A DNA stretch of 45,440 bases from ZC4RG35 sp964388105. GTDB taxonomy: Bacteria; Actinomycetota; Acidimicrobiia; Spongiisociales; ZC4RG35. The stretch is from positions 1 through 45,440 of the forward strand of contig CAYLYQ010000013.1 in assembly GCA_964388105.1 (NCBI GenBank), read 5' to 3'. The stretch's first letter is position 1; every line of letters begins with the position of its first letter. The notes under the pieces are model-generated. The model was not told the origin of the DNA and searched no databases. It worked only from the letters and a program-made list of their open reading frames with translations. Below are positions 5,715 through 13,974 of this stretch, piece by piece. Made by a program: the position numbers and the translations under genes.

Positions 5715-6776
5715 TCAGGCCGGGACTTCGTCGGTGATCATCTTGACCACCTCGGCGTAGTGGCAGGCGGTCCGGTGGCCGACGTTGTTGCGATCGAGCA
5801 GGCGGGGGGTCTCCTCGATGCACCTCTGGCGCTCTTCCTCGCTCAGTTCGTTGGCGAACTTGGGACAGCGGGTGCGGAAGCGGCACCCCGACGGCGGGTT
5901 GGCCGGGCTGGGAACGTCGCCTTCGAGGATGATTCTCCTGCGGGATCGCTCCTTGCGCGGGTCCGGCAGCGGGATCGCCGAAATGAGCGCCTGTGTGTAG
6001 GGATGGGAGGGAGCATTGAAGATCTGGCTCGCCGTGCCGGCTTCGACGATGCGGCCCAGGTACATGACCGACAGGTCGTGGGCGATGTGCCTGACGACCG
6101 AGAGGTCGTGGGAGACGAACAGATAGGAGAGGCCCATCTCCTCCTGGAGGTTCTCGAGCAGGTTGATGACACCGGCCCGGATCGAGACGTCCAGAGCCGA
6201 GACGGGCTCGTCGAGGACCATGAACTTGGGGTTGAGGGCCAGGGCCCGGGCGACGCCGATGCGCTGGCGCTGGCCGCCGGAGAACTCGTGCGGGTAGCGG
6301 TTCCCGTGCTCGGGGTTGAGCCCGACCGTCTTCAGCAGTTCCCGCACCCGCTCCTTGCCGCCGTTGTTCCACAGCCCGTGGATCTGGAGCGGCTCGGCGA
6401 TGAGGTTGCTGACCGTCATTCGTGGATCGAGAGACGCGTACGGGTCCTGGAAGACGATCTGAAGCTGGCGCCGGACGGGCTGCAGATCCTGTCGCGACAT
6501 CTGGACCAGGTCCTTGCCCTCATAGAAGACCGTGCCCGAGTCCGCCGGAATGAGGTTGAGGAGCAGCCGAGCCGTCGTGGACTTGCCACATCCCGACTCG
6601 CCGACGAGACCCATCGTGCGACCGGGCATCAGGTCGAGCGAGACGCTGCACACGGCGTGGACGTCGCCGATCCGGCGGCGGAAGAAGCCCCTGGAACGGA
6701 TCGGGAAGTGCTTGACCAGCTTCCGGGCTCGGATGATCGGCTCTGCCCTGGCCGGCGCAGTCGGTGCAGCCGTCAC
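5715..6776 (-). CDS. dppF: Dipeptide/oligopeptide ABC transporter ATP-binding protein, DppF/OppF type
   Basis: This is the second ATPase of a peptide importer, acting on the inner face of the membrane. It is about 353 residues from GTG 6776. ABC motifs in order: Walker A GESGCGKST (near residue 60), Q-loop VFQDPYASLDPR, signature SGGQRQRIGVARAL (near 166), Walker B FMVLDEPVSALD and H-loop FVSHDLSVV. The C-terminal oligopeptide-family extension holds SHPYTQALISAIP and Cys residues in CRFRTRCP, as usual in OppD/F. I reject the long N-terminal part of the open frame because GTG 6776 overlaps the dppD stop by four bases (GTGA). The gene ends four bases from the convergent MerR-like gene. It is last in the transporter operon. 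Confidence 0.93.
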   Translation of the reverse strand: MTAAPTAPARAEPIIRARKLVKHFPIRSRGFFRRRIGDVHAVCSVSLDLMPGRTMGLVGESGCGKSTTARLLLNLIPADSGTVFYEGKDLVQMSRQDLQPVRRQLQIVFQDPYASLDPRMTVSNLIAEPLQIHGLWNNGGKERVRELLKTVGLNPEHGNRYPHEFSGGQRQRIGVARALALNPKFMVLDEPVSALDVSIRAGVINLLENLQEEMGLSYLFVSHDLSVVRHIAHDLSVMYLGRIVEAGTASQIFNAPSHPYTQALISAIPLPDPRKERSRRRIILEGDVPSPANPPSGCRFRTRCPKFANELSEEERQRCIEETPRLLDRNNVGHRTACHYAEVVKMITDEVPA

Positions 6777-7852
6777 GGTGCCTCCTCGATCGCAGCGGCG
6801 ATGTCTTCGTCGGTGAACGTCGGCGGGAACAGGTCCACCGGCTTGGCGCCGATCAGGCGCTCGTGGAAGTGGCAGGCTGCCCGCTGACCGTTGTTGCCCA
6901 CGAGGAAGAGGTCGGGCTCGTCCGTGATGCAGATCTGCTGCACGATCGGGCAGCGTGGCGAGAACGGGCATCCGGAGGGCAGGTTGACCAGCGACGGTGG
7001 CGTCCCGACGATCGGCGTGAGGCGGTGGGCCCGGGTGGCGTCGAGGCGAGGGAGGCTGCCCAGAAGGCCGAGGGTGTAGGGCATGCGAGGCTCGTAGAAC
7101 ACCTCGTCGACGCTGCCGGTCTCCACGAGCTTCCCCGCGTACATGACGCAGATCCGATCGACCGTTCCTGCCACCACCCCGAGGTCGTGGGTGATGAGGA
7201 TCATCGCCGCCCCGGTCTCCTTCCGAGCGTTCTCGAGGGCACCCATGACCTGGGCCTGAACCGTCACGTCCAGGGCGGTCGTCGGCTCGTCGGCGATGAT
7301 GACGTCGGGATCGTTGGCCATGGCGACGGCAATGACGACCCGCTGGCGCATGCCGCCGGAGAGCTCGTGCGGGTAGCTGTTGGCGCGCTGCTCGGGATTG
7401 GGGATGCCGACGATGTCCAGCAGTTCCACCGCGCGGGCCCAGGCTTGCTCTTTGGGGACGTCACGGTGGGCGAGCACGGCCTCGGAGAGCTGGTATCCGA
7501 TGGTGTAGACCGGGCTCAGCGACGTGAGCGGGTCCTGGAAGATCATGGCGATCTTGTTGCCGCGGATCTTGGAGAGGTCGGTGTCGTTGAGCCCGAGGAC
7601 CTCACGACCGTGGAGCTTGGCCGAGCCTGTGATGCGGGCGGTCTTGGGCAACAGGCCCATGACGGCGAGGGACGACACCGACTTGCCTGAGCCCGACTCG
7701 CCCACGATTCCGAGAGTCTCCCCTCGTCGCAGCTCGTAGGAGACCCCTCGCACGGCCTGGACCAGCCCGTCGTCGGTCGGGAACTCGACCGAGAGGTCCT
7801 CGACCTTGAGGAGCACGTCGGTATCGGGCCAGGGGTCCGCAACCACGGTCAA
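6773..7852 (-). CDS. dppD: Dipeptide/oligopeptide ABC transporter ATP-binding protein, DppD/OppD type
   Basis: This is the first ATPase of the peptide importer, about 359 residues. It has Walker A GESGSGKS (near residue 52), Q-loop IFQDPLTSLSP, signature SGGMRQRVVIAVAMA, Walker B VIIADEPTTALD and H-loop LITHDLGVV. The C-terminal extension contains MPYTLGLLGSLP and GCPFSPRCP, typical for OppD. The open frame extends further upstream, but those residues are His/Arg-rich shadow sequence. TTG 7852 overlaps the dppC stop by one TTGA unit; GTG 7846 is an alternative two codons later. The protein ends in an acidic FTDEDIAAAIEE tail. The OppD/OppF-type pair forms a heterodimer in this family. Confidence 0.93.
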   Translation of the reverse strand: MTVVADPWPDTDVLLKVEDLSVEFPTDDGLVQAVRGVSYELRRGETLGIVGESGSGKSVSSLAVMGLLPKTARITGSAKLHGREVLGLNDTDLSKIRGNKIAMIFQDPLTSLSPVYTIGYQLSEAVLAHRDVPKEQAWARAVELLDIVGIPNPEQRANSYPHELSGGMRQRVVIAVAMANDPDVIIADEPTTALDVTVQAQVMGALENARKETGAAMILITHDLGVVAGTVDRICVMYAGKLVETGSVDEVFYEPRMPYTLGLLGSLPRLDATRAHRLTPIVGTPPSLVNLPSGCPFSPRCPIVQQICITDEPDLFLVGNNGQRAACHFHERLIGAKPVDLFPPTFTDEDIAAAIEEAP

Positions 7853-8415
7853 CGCCGAACCATCTGCTGCTTTGGATCCAATGCGTCGCGGAGCCCGTCT
7901 CCGATGAAGTTGATCGTGAGCACGATCATGATGATGAACACGCCGGGGATGTAGAACAGCCAAGGCCGGGTGAAGACCGCGGTCTGGGCGTTCTGGATGA
8001 GGAGCCCGAGGGATGTGTCGGGGATCTGGATACCGAAGCCCAGGAACGACAACGCGGCTTCGACCAGGATCGCGGTCGCGATGACGAGGGTGGCATCGAC
8101 GATGATGACACCGGCCGTGTTGGGGAGCAGATGCCGGAAGATGATCCGCCTGTCACTGGCCCCCATGGCCCGCGATGCCTCGACGAACTCTTGTTCTCGC
8201 AGCGACAGCACCATGCCGCGAACCACGCGCGCGGTCCCGGTCCACCCGAAGATGCCGATGATCAGTGCCACGCTCAACCATGTCGTGCCCCGGGTGAAGC
8301 CGGCCAGCACGAGCACCACCACGAGAATCGGAATGACGATGATCACGTCGACGATCCGCATCATCACCGAGTCGACCCGTCCTCGATAGAAGCCGGCGAT
8401 GGCGCCCCAGGTGGC
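7849..8415 (-). CDS. dppC: Peptide ABC transporter permease DppC/OppC, 5' part lost in assembly gap
   Basis: This is the C-terminal 188 residues of the second permease. The frame can be read back to the gap as ATWGAIAGFYRGRVDSVMMR, then continues MRIVDVIIVIPILVVVL. The EAA coupling loop is visible as EQEFVEASRAMGASDRRIIF, followed by HLLPNTAG, the standard contact site for the ATPases. Several transmembrane helices follow, ending FIGDGLRDALDPKQ, a classic DppC terminus. Family members are about 280-320 residues, so roughly the first third is missing. The apparent continuous frame through the Ns into dppB is an artefact of the placeholder. This is a gap-broken gene, not a pseudogene. Confidence 0.9.
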   Translation of the reverse strand, partial: ATWGAIAGFYRGRVDSVMMRIVDVIIVIPILVVVLVLAGFTRGTTWLSVALIIGIFGWTGTARVVRGMVLSLREQEFVEASRAMGASDRRIIFRHLLPNTAGVIIVDATLVIATAILVEAALSFLGFGIQIPDTSLGLLIQNAQTAVFTRPWLFYIPGVFIIMIVLTINFIGDGLRDALDPKQQMVRR

Positions 8416-8515
8416 NNNNNNNNNNNNNNNNNNNNNNNNNNNNNNNNNNNNNNNNNNNNNNNNNNNNNNNNNNNNNNNNNNNNNNNNNNNNNNNNNNNNN
8501 NNNNNNNNNNNNNNN
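8416..8515. other. Assembly gap (100 N), true length unknown
   Basis: Exactly 100 N, the conventional placeholder for a gap of unknown size. The start of dppC (about 110 residues) and the last few codons of dppB are missing, so the real gap is probably at least about 350 bases. Confidence 0.97.
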
Positions 8516-9511
8516 GATCCTCGGGTCGAGCACGCCGTAGAGCAGGTCGGCGACGAGGTTGGCTCCGACGACGAGGACGCCGGCGAGGACCAGGAACGCC
8601 ATCACTGAGAAGGCGTCGTAGGCGGCGATCGACGCCGTGAGGAAGGTGCCCAGGCCGCGCCATCTGAACACGGTCTCGGTGATCACCGCGCCGGTCAGTG
8701 CCCCCGAAACGGTCAGCGCGGCCAGTGTGACCACGGGGATCAGGGCGGTGCGGAGCGCGTGCCGCCGCATCACCACGCGGTTGCGGAGCCCCTTGGCTCG
8801 GGCCAAACGGATGTAGTCGCTGTTGAGGACTTCGAGCATGGATGCGCGCTGGTATCGGCTGATGGCGGCATAGCCCGTGAGCATGAGGGTGAGAGTGGGC
8901 AGCACGAGATGCAGGACGATGTCCATGACCGCCTCCCAGCCTTCCATCCGATAGAAGAGAGGAGAGGTGGCGCCGATCGTGGCGAAGTTGGTTCCAAATG
9001 TCTGGTTGGACCAGATGCCGGCCTCCTTGATGAGGGCGGCGAGCCAGAAGGTGGGCATGGCCAGGGCTAGGAACCCGAAGAAGGTCAGGGCATTGTCAGT
9101 GAGAGAGTATTGCCTGACGGCACTGATCACCCCCGTGACGACAGCCAGGCCGAGAGCGAACATCGTCGCCGCTCCCACGAGGCGAAGAGTTATCCAGAAG
9201 CGCTCCCCGATCTCGGTGCCGATGTCCATGGCTCCCTGCGAGGAAGGGCCCCACTTGCCCTGGAGGAGCCCGATGTCCCCCTGGGTCTCGCCGATGCCGG
9301 TCAGCCACAGCCAGTAACGCTCCACCGTGGGCCGGTCGAGATAGAGCTGCAGCTCTCGGGCCTTGATGGTCGCCTCGGGCACCGGCGGGGTGGCGAAGCG
9401 CAGTTCCTGGAGGGGGTCGCCGGAGACGTCGACGAGCACGAAAGTGAAGAAGGTCGCTGCGATGAGCACCGGAATGGTCGTGGCGAGACGCCGCAGGACG
9501 TAGACGAGCAC
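8516..9511 (-). CDS. dppB: Peptide ABC transporter permease DppB/OppB, last codons lost in assembly gap
   Basis: This is the first membrane permease of the importer. It starts MLVYVLRRLATTIPVLIAAT, the usual DppB N-terminal helix, followed by a periplasmic loop containing DPLQELRF. Further helices follow, then the EAA loop RASMLEVLNSDYIRLARAKG, which contacts the ATPase. The readable part ends LLYGVLDPRI, the standard DppB C-terminus, so only two to five residues are probably missing. At 332 residues plus these it is of normal size. The start is GTG 9511. TAGCAT six bases upstream suggests the gene has its own leaderless promoter in addition to read-through from the binding-protein gene. Confidence 0.92.
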
Positions 9512-9517
9512 CCGACG

Positions 9518-9523
9518 ATGCTA
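9518..9523 (-). promoter_or_regulatory. -10 hexamer TAGCAT of a leaderless promoter for dppB
   Basis: Read on the minus strand, TAGCAT is followed by six bases and then GTG 9511. It lies after the strong hairpin that follows the binding-protein gene, so the permease genes may be transcribed separately. Confidence 0.5.
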
Positions 9524-9567
9524 GACCGGGAATCGTCGTATTCGCCACTCACCCCGGACAAGCGAGC

Positions 9568-9593
9568 GGGCCGGGCGCTCACGCGCCCGGCCC
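9568..9593 (-). terminator. Strong GC hairpin after the substrate-binding protein gene
   Basis: A perfect 11-base-pair stem (GGGCCGGGCGC and its complement) with a TCAC loop, 27 bases after the stop of the binding-protein gene. No T-run follows on the minus strand. It may act as a partial terminator or as an RNA-stabilising hairpin that keeps binding-protein mRNA above permease mRNA. Confidence 0.6.
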
Positions 9594-9620
9594 TCTCATA
9601 GCTAGCGGGTCATTCGTCGC

Positions 9621-11501
9621 TCAATTGGCGGCGAAGATGCCCCACTGACCCACGTTGTGGTAGGCCCTCGTGCTGTCGAAGTGGTTGTCCCTCGCGTTGA
9701 TGAGCTCGGTGCCCATGAACGTGAGGTTCATCGTGTCCCACAGCGTCAACGAGTAGGCCTCGTCCATGACGATGCCCACGGCCTCGTTGGCGAGGTCAGC
9801 AGCCTCGTCGAGGGTCTCGGCGACCAACATCGCCTGCACGATCTCATCGAGATCGGCGTTGGTCAGACCACCGAAGTTGCTACCGCTGGCGGAGTTCCAG
9901 AACTGGTCGGCCGACGCCGTGAAGAGCGGGGAACCGCTCCACCCGAAGATGACCATGTCCCAGTCCGGGGAGACCAGCAGGGCGCCCAGAGCGTCCGCGG
10001 GGACGGGCACCACGTTGATGCCGATGTCCGCCAGGTAGGCCTGGGTGAGCTCCACGAAGGTGCCACGGTTGGTGTTGGCGGCCGAGAAGCCGAACCGGAC
10101 ATCGGGCACCGGGGTGCCGTCCGGAGCGGTCAGGGCGCCAGCCCCACCGTCCATGCCGGTGTAGCCGGCTGCTTCGAGCACGGCGCGAGCGGCTTCCACA
10201 TCACCACTTCCGTAACCCGTTCCCTCGATCGCGTCCACGTAGTAGTTCGGATCGTTGGCGGGGAAGATGTGGTTGTTGCGGAACTGAGGCTCGATGGCGC
10301 CGTAGATGCGCTCCCGGGCGTCAGCACGGTCGATGGCCGTGAAGATGGCCTTCCGCAGAGCGGGGTCGGCCAGGGTCTCCATGTTCATGTCGACGTGCTC
10401 CCACACCGCTCCACCGGAGCCGATGCTGTAGCTGACGTCGCTCAGGCCGTCCAGCTGCTGGAGCAGGTCGGCGTCGAACGAAGCCGGCGACGCACCGTGG
10501 AGGTCACGGTTGGTGATTGCCGGGATCCACGAACCGCGGTCCTGGATCACTTCCTTGGTCACCGTGTCGAGGGTGGCCACGTCGTCCGTCCCGTAGTAAG
10601 TCGGGTTGGGGACCATGACCACTCGCTCGCCGAGCGTGGCGTTCTCGAACATGTACGGACCACCGGACCAGTCCGGCACCGTCGTGTTGAAGTACGTCGA
10701 CGCATCGGCCACACCCTCGGGGGTGCTCAGGTCGAAGCCCTGAGCCTCCGCGATGTGCGCCGGGTAGTAGAGACCACCCAGGAAGGCGTGCCACTCGGCG
10801 TACGGGTAGCCCTCGGGGAACTGGACCATGACGGTCTGACCCTCGGCCGTGATGTCGACGACGTCCTCGTTGCGGGCGGTGCTCGCCGGGAAGCAACCCT
10901 CTGCGCCCGCAGCCGGAAGACCGGTCTCGGGGTCGAGCTCGCCGACAAGGCAGTGCTCGGGGTTGCCGCTCGTGAACTTCCATTGAAGGATGAAGTCGTC
11001 CACGCTCACTGGCGTGGTCGTCCCGTCGGGGTTGGTCCAGACGGCCTTCTCCTGAAGCTCGTAGGTGATGACGTCGTTCTCATAGGTCGGCTCGGAGGCG
11101 AGGACATCTTCCGTGTTCCACTTCCAGGAACCGTCGGGGAGATACTGACCCAGGACGACGTTCATGCCTTCCATGGCCTGAACGGCGTACACGGAGTTCG
11201 CCTCGACTCGGTTGATGTTCCACCCGTCCCACACCTGGTCGATGAGGTAGACGATGTCTCCGCCATCTTCCCGGGGACCGCTGTTGCAGTTGTTTGCATC
11301 ATCTGCACAGCCTTCGAGACCCGGGTTCGCCGGGGTCCCTGCGGTGGTCGTGGTGCTGTCACCGCCACCGTCAGTCGTCGTGGTGTCGCCACCCGACGTT
11401 GTGGTGGTGGTGTCGCCGGTCTCGCCGCCGCAGGCCGCGACCACAAGGCCGAGGACTACGAGCGCGGCGAACCATCGCCACGACCGATACTTGCTATTCA
11501 T
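9621..11501 (-). CDS. Peptide-type ABC transporter substrate-binding lipoprotein (SBP family 5)
   Basis: An extracytoplasmic solute receptor of about 626 residues. MNSKYRSWRWFAALVVLGLV is a lipoprotein signal peptide with the lipobox VAAC and lipidated Cys24. A Thr-rich linker (about 31-53, TTTTT and TTTT runs) then spaces the receptor from the membrane. Family 5 features include DFILQWKFTSG, YYPAHIAEAQG, GGPYMFENATLGERVVMV, NPTYYG and ALRKAIFTAIDRADARERIY in the middle. The dipeptide/oligopeptide class is set by the dppBCDF genes that follow; the true ligand is unknown. I chose ATG 11501 because AGGAGG lies nine bases upstream and the longer frame would bury the signal peptide. The linker is probably glycosylated (inference). 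Confidence 0.9.
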   Translation of the reverse strand: MNSKYRSWRWFAALVVLGLVVAACGGETGDTTTTTSGGDTTTTDGGGDSTTTTAGTPANPGLEGCADDANNCNSGPREDGGDIVYLIDQVWDGWNINRVEANSVYAVQAMEGMNVVLGQYLPDGSWKWNTEDVLASEPTYENDVITYELQEKAVWTNPDGTTTPVSVDDFILQWKFTSGNPEHCLVGELDPETGLPAAGAEGCFPASTARNEDVVDITAEGQTVMVQFPEGYPYAEWHAFLGGLYYPAHIAEAQGFDLSTPEGVADASTYFNTTVPDWSGGPYMFENATLGERVVMVPNPTYYGTDDVATLDTVTKEVIQDRGSWIPAITNRDLHGASPASFDADLLQQLDGLSDVSYSIGSGGAVWEHVDMNMETLADPALRKAIFTAIDRADARERIYGAIEPQFRNNHIFPANDPNYYVDAIEGTGYGSGDVEAARAVLEAAGYTGMDGGAGALTAPDGTPVPDVRFGFSAANTNRGTFVELTQAYLADIGINVVPVPADALGALLVSPDWDMVIFGWSGSPLFTASADQFWNSASGSNFGGLTNADLDEIVQAMLVAETLDEAADLANEAVGIVMDEAYSLTLWDTMNLTFMGTELINARDNHFDSTRAYHNVGQWGIFAAN

Positions 11502-11564
11502 TCGTTTGATCCTCCTGCGGGGGATTTGTTTCGATGACGCCACACCCTGATTGGGCGCGGAGTC

Positions 11565-11593
11565 ACGTAGACCTTAGACGGGCTAGAGGTCAA
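11565..11593 (-). promoter_or_regulatory. Possible promoter of the peptide transporter operon
   Basis: On the minus strand TTGACC (11593-11588) is followed after 17 bases by CTACGT. TAAGGT (11576-11571) is an alternative -10 but is too close to the -35. A leader of about 60 bases would precede the AGGAGG ribosome site. Confidence 0.3.
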
Positions 11594-11613
11594 CTGCTAG
11601 GTGGCGGGCGAGT

Positions 11614-12501
11614 TCAGTTGGTCAGCCATGCCGCGATCAGGTCACCGACCACGTCGGGATCGGTGACGCTCATATGCCCGGCACCGGGTATCGCCTCCAT
11701 CGCGGCGACGAGCCCGCCTTCGTCCAGCGCGGCCACGAAGTCTTCGGCGAAGCGAATGTCGACCAGGTTGTCATCCTCGCCATGCACGACGAGGGCGCGT
11801 AGGTCGGACCCTTCCACCACCAAGCCCATCGGATTGGCCGCGGCCCAGATCTCGGGCGCCTCATCGGGCGTTGCTCCGAAGAACGGGACCGCGAGGAGAC
11901 CGATGCGGGTCACGTCGTATGGCCCGGCCAGGCCGACGAACCGTCCCGCGACCGCGGGCGCGCCGACCGTGCACTCCTCGCCGTAGAGATCGCCGGTGAG
12001 AGCGACCACCGCGGCGAGGTGGGCGCCGGCCGAGTGGCCGATGAGGGAGACAGTCCCGTCCGACTCGGGATGGGACGCCGCGAATCGGACGGCACATGCG
12101 ATGTCCTCGAGTGCCGCCGGGAACCCGGGGCGGCGCAGGGACGCGAGGGTGTACCGGGTGTTGACCACGAGGAATCCGTCATCCTGGAGTCGTCGCGCCA
12201 GGCCCTCCAGTGATGCCGGCGACCCGCCGACCCAGCTTCCCCCATGGACCAGGACCACGGCCGGGTGCGGGCCAGGTCGCGGGGGATCGAAGACCTCCGC
12301 ATCGACCTCTCTCGGAGGGGGCTCGGTCGTGGTGGTGGCGAGCACCGTGGTCGTCGTCGCAGCCGGTGCGCTGGTCGTGGTCGTCGTGTCGGATGGCACG
12401 GTCGTGGTGGTGGATTCCGGGTCGGCGGATGTCGCCGGAGGCACGGTGGCGCACGCGGAAAGCAAGAGGACGATCAGGGTCGCGGGCCGCCGGCCTCTCA
12501 T
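11614..12501 (-). CDS. Thr-rich lipoprotein alpha/beta hydrolase (esterase/lipase-like)
   Basis: About 295 residues. MRGRRPATLIVLLLSAC is a short lipoprotein signal with lipidated Cys17. A long linker dominated by TTTT runs (about 31-60) leads to an alpha/beta hydrolase domain. Its motifs are the oxyanion HGGSWVGG (about 86-93), nucleophile Ser157 in GHSAGAH, acid Asp243 or Asp244 in HGEDDN and His276 in GAGHMS. This is a complete triad of the BD-FAE/esterase-lipase type. It should act outside the membrane on an ester; the substrate cannot be told. ATG 12501 is chosen because the upstream frame overlaps pgl and lacks a signal, and because TACCCT lies seven bases before ATG. It is not obviously co-functional with the transporter that follows. 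Confidence 0.85.
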   Translation of the reverse strand: MRGRRPATLIVLLLSACATVPPATSADPESTTTTVPSDTTTTTSAPAATTTTVLATTTTEPPPREVDAEVFDPPRPGPHPAVVLVHGGSWVGGSPASLEGLARRLQDDGFLVVNTRYTLASLRRPGFPAALEDIACAVRFAASHPESDGTVSLIGHSAGAHLAAVVALTGDLYGEECTVGAPAVAGRFVGLAGPYDVTRIGLLAVPFFGATPDEAPEIWAAANPMGLVVEGSDLRALVVHGEDDNLVDIRFAEDFVAALDEGGLVAAMEAIPGAGHMSVTDPDVVGDLIAAWLTN

Positions 12502-12508
12502 GCGATCC

Positions 12509-12514
12509 AGGGTA
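12509..12514 (-). promoter_or_regulatory. -10 hexamer TACCCT of a leaderless promoter for the lipoprotein hydrolase
   Basis: Minus-strand TACCCT is followed by seven bases and ATG 12501. It lies downstream of the pgl stop at 12522. Confidence 0.5.
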
Positions 12515-12521
12515 CGACCGC

Positions 12522-13199
12522 TCAGGACATCAGCGAGGCGGCGCCACGGTCGACGTGCCACTCGACACGGGCGTCGCCTTCGCCGAGCCGACCCGCCGGA
12601 GTGAGGCCGGCGAACGAGTCGCGCACCGCTGCCGCTTTCGGTTCACCCTCGGCCTGGACCACCAGCAGTCGGGCGGACCACAGAAGCGGGAAGGTGGCCG
12701 TGATCCGGAACTCTCCCTGGCTCGGTACCCAGTTGGCCACGATCCACCGGTTCCACTCGTCGAGTGCGGTGGTGTTCGGGAACAGCGACGCGGTGTGCCC
12801 GTCGCCACCGACGCCGAGGTGCACGACGTCGGGTCGGCGCCCCTTGTGGAGATTTCGGAGGGTGGCGTCGTACTCCGCGGCGGCAGTGTCGGGCTCGAGG
12901 TCTTCGCCCCAGGCGGGTCGATAGAGCCAAGCCCCGGCAGGACCGGCCAGGACTTCGGCAGCCATCCGCCCATTGCATCTTTCGTCGTCGGGCGGGACCC
13001 AGCGTTCGTCCGAGATCCAGAGGTCGATGGACGCCCAGTCGATATCGGTGCCCGAGAGGATCCGGTATGCGGGCACCGGGGTGGAGCCACCGGACAGTCC
13101 GAGACTGAATCGCCCTTCGGCCTCCCGTGCCAGCCCGGCAATCCGCTCGGCCACGGCGACAGCCACGGCCGCAGGGTCGTCATGGACGATCAACTCCAT
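12522..13199 (-). CDS. pgl: 6-phosphogluconolactonase
   Basis: Pgl hydrolyses 6-phospho-D-glucono-1,5-lactone to 6-phosphogluconate in the oxidative pentose phosphate pathway. The 225-residue protein has the family motifs in order: FSLGLSGGSTPVPAYRIL near residue 32, WISDERWVPPDDERCN and VVHLGVGGDGHTASLFP, the last with the conserved Gly-rich loop and His. These also mark the wider glucosamine-6-phosphate isomerase family, but SDERWV and DGHTASLFP are typical of Pgl. I start at ATG 13199 (MELIVHDDP) rather than the longer frame because TACGGT sits seven bases before it, matching the leaderless pattern, and because homologues begin here. No zwf or gnd gene is near. Confidence 0.9.
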   Translation of the reverse strand: MELIVHDDPAAVAVAVAERIAGLAREAEGRFSLGLSGGSTPVPAYRILSGTDIDWASIDLWISDERWVPPDDERCNGRMAAEVLAGPAGAWLYRPAWGEDLEPDTAAAEYDATLRNLHKGRRPDVVHLGVGGDGHTASLFPNTTALDEWNRWIVANWVPSQGEFRITATFPLLWSARLLVVQAEGEPKAAAVRDSFAGLTPAGRLGEGDARVEWHVDRGAASLMS

Positions 13200-13206
13200 G
13201 ATCGCC

Positions 13207-13212
13207 ACCGTA
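13207..13212 (-). promoter_or_regulatory. -10 hexamer TACGGT of a leaderless promoter for pgl
   Basis: Minus-strand TACGGT, seven bases, then ATG 13199. It falls inside a longer open frame and is therefore also evidence for the shorter start. Confidence 0.5.
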
Positions 13213-13256
13213 CTCCCATGGAACTGATCCCCCTTCATGGAGGAGGGGTGCGTGAG

Positions 13257-13901
13257 TCAGAGGGGAAAGTCGGTCAACCCGCGGACCCACTCGGCTGTGG
13301 TCACTGCCAGATGAGCCGCGGTGGACTCGGGTGTCCATCCGCCACCGCGGGGCGAGTGGGAGGCACCTTCGAGGATCTCGACCGTGGCGAGACGAAGCGG
13401 CTCGATGCGCTCACGGAAAAGGTCCATCCGAGCCAGGGCGTCGCGCGTCCCCTGGAAGAAGAGCATCGGGATCGTGATGTCGGCGAACTGCTCGATCCGG
13501 AGGCGGTCTGGCTTTCCGGCAGGGTGGAGCGGATAGGCGTAGAGCACGAGCCCCGCCGCGGGGTAGCCGTCGGCGGCCAGGTAGGTGCCCATCCGACCAC
13601 CCATCGACCGACCCGCGAGGAACACGCGGTCGACCCGGTCCCGGAGGACGTCGGCAGCCGCCCGATGCACGGCGAGGAGGCGATCCTTGGGGTCGGGTCG
13701 CTTCGAGCCGCGTTCGGTATACGAGTAATTGAAGGTCAGGACGGTCAGGCCGGAGTCGGCCAGGTGGTCACGCAGCAGCGTGATGAACTCGTGGTCCTGG
13801 TCGGTGCCGGCACCGTGAGCGAGGAGGAGACCATCGCGACCGCTCCCGGCGAGGCGGCCGCTGACCTGTCCCTCGGCCCAATCGATGGCAATCGTCCTCA
13901 C
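13257..13901 (-). CDS. Small alpha/beta hydrolase (KANL3/TEX30-like, dienelactone-hydrolase fold)
   Basis: A cytoplasmic-looking hydrolase of 214 residues with no signal peptide. Motifs: GLLLAHGAGTDQDH (about 24-37), nucleophile Ser99 in LAGRSMGGRM, acid Asp154 in FQGTRDAL and His182 in EGASHSP. The HGAG and GRSMGG combination is typical of the KANL3/TEX30-like group of small hydrolases, whose substrates are mostly unknown. The start is GTG 13901. The gene is divergent from rplY, whose start lies 73 bases away, and runs toward pgl. No neighbour suggests a pathway. Confidence 0.8.
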   Translation of the reverse strand: MRTIAIDWAEGQVSGRLAGSGRDGLLLAHGAGTDQDHEFITLLRDHLADSGLTVLTFNYSYTERGSKRPDPKDRLLAVHRAAADVLRDRVDRVFLAGRSMGGRMGTYLAADGYPAAGLVLYAYPLHPAGKPDRLRIEQFADITIPMLFFQGTRDALARMDLFRERIEPLRLATVEILEGASHSPRGGGWTPESTAAHLAVTTAEWVRGLTDFPL

Positions 13902-13932
13902 GTCAGAAATGGCACAAGCCCTCCGCCGTGAC

Positions 13933-13938
13933 CATAAT
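13933..13938 (+). promoter_or_regulatory. Possible -10 (CATAAT) for rplY
   Basis: CATAAT lies 36 bases before the ATG of rplY, leaving a short leader with AAGGAG. No convincing -35 is visible. It is the most AT-rich patch between the divergent genes. Confidence 0.35.
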
Positions 13939-13974
13939 CAAGGGCTCGTTCCTCCACTCCCAAGGAGTCTTCAG

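Noticed and set aside
8153..9511. DppB-DppC fusion protein read through the N run
   Set aside because: The frame continues only because Ns carry no stops; dppB already reaches its normal C-terminus and dppC lacks its start.
5715..11501. Peptide ABC transporter as the substrate importer for the BMC
   Set aside because: It converges on the MerR-like gene, has its own promoters and is a peptide-type family; adjacency alone does not support a role in sugar-phosphate uptake.
11343..12411. Repeats in the Thr-coding stretches as a possible CRISPR or tandem-repeat array
   Set aside because: The repeats are in-frame Thr codons within lipoprotein linkers; there are no spacers of regular length and no cas genes.
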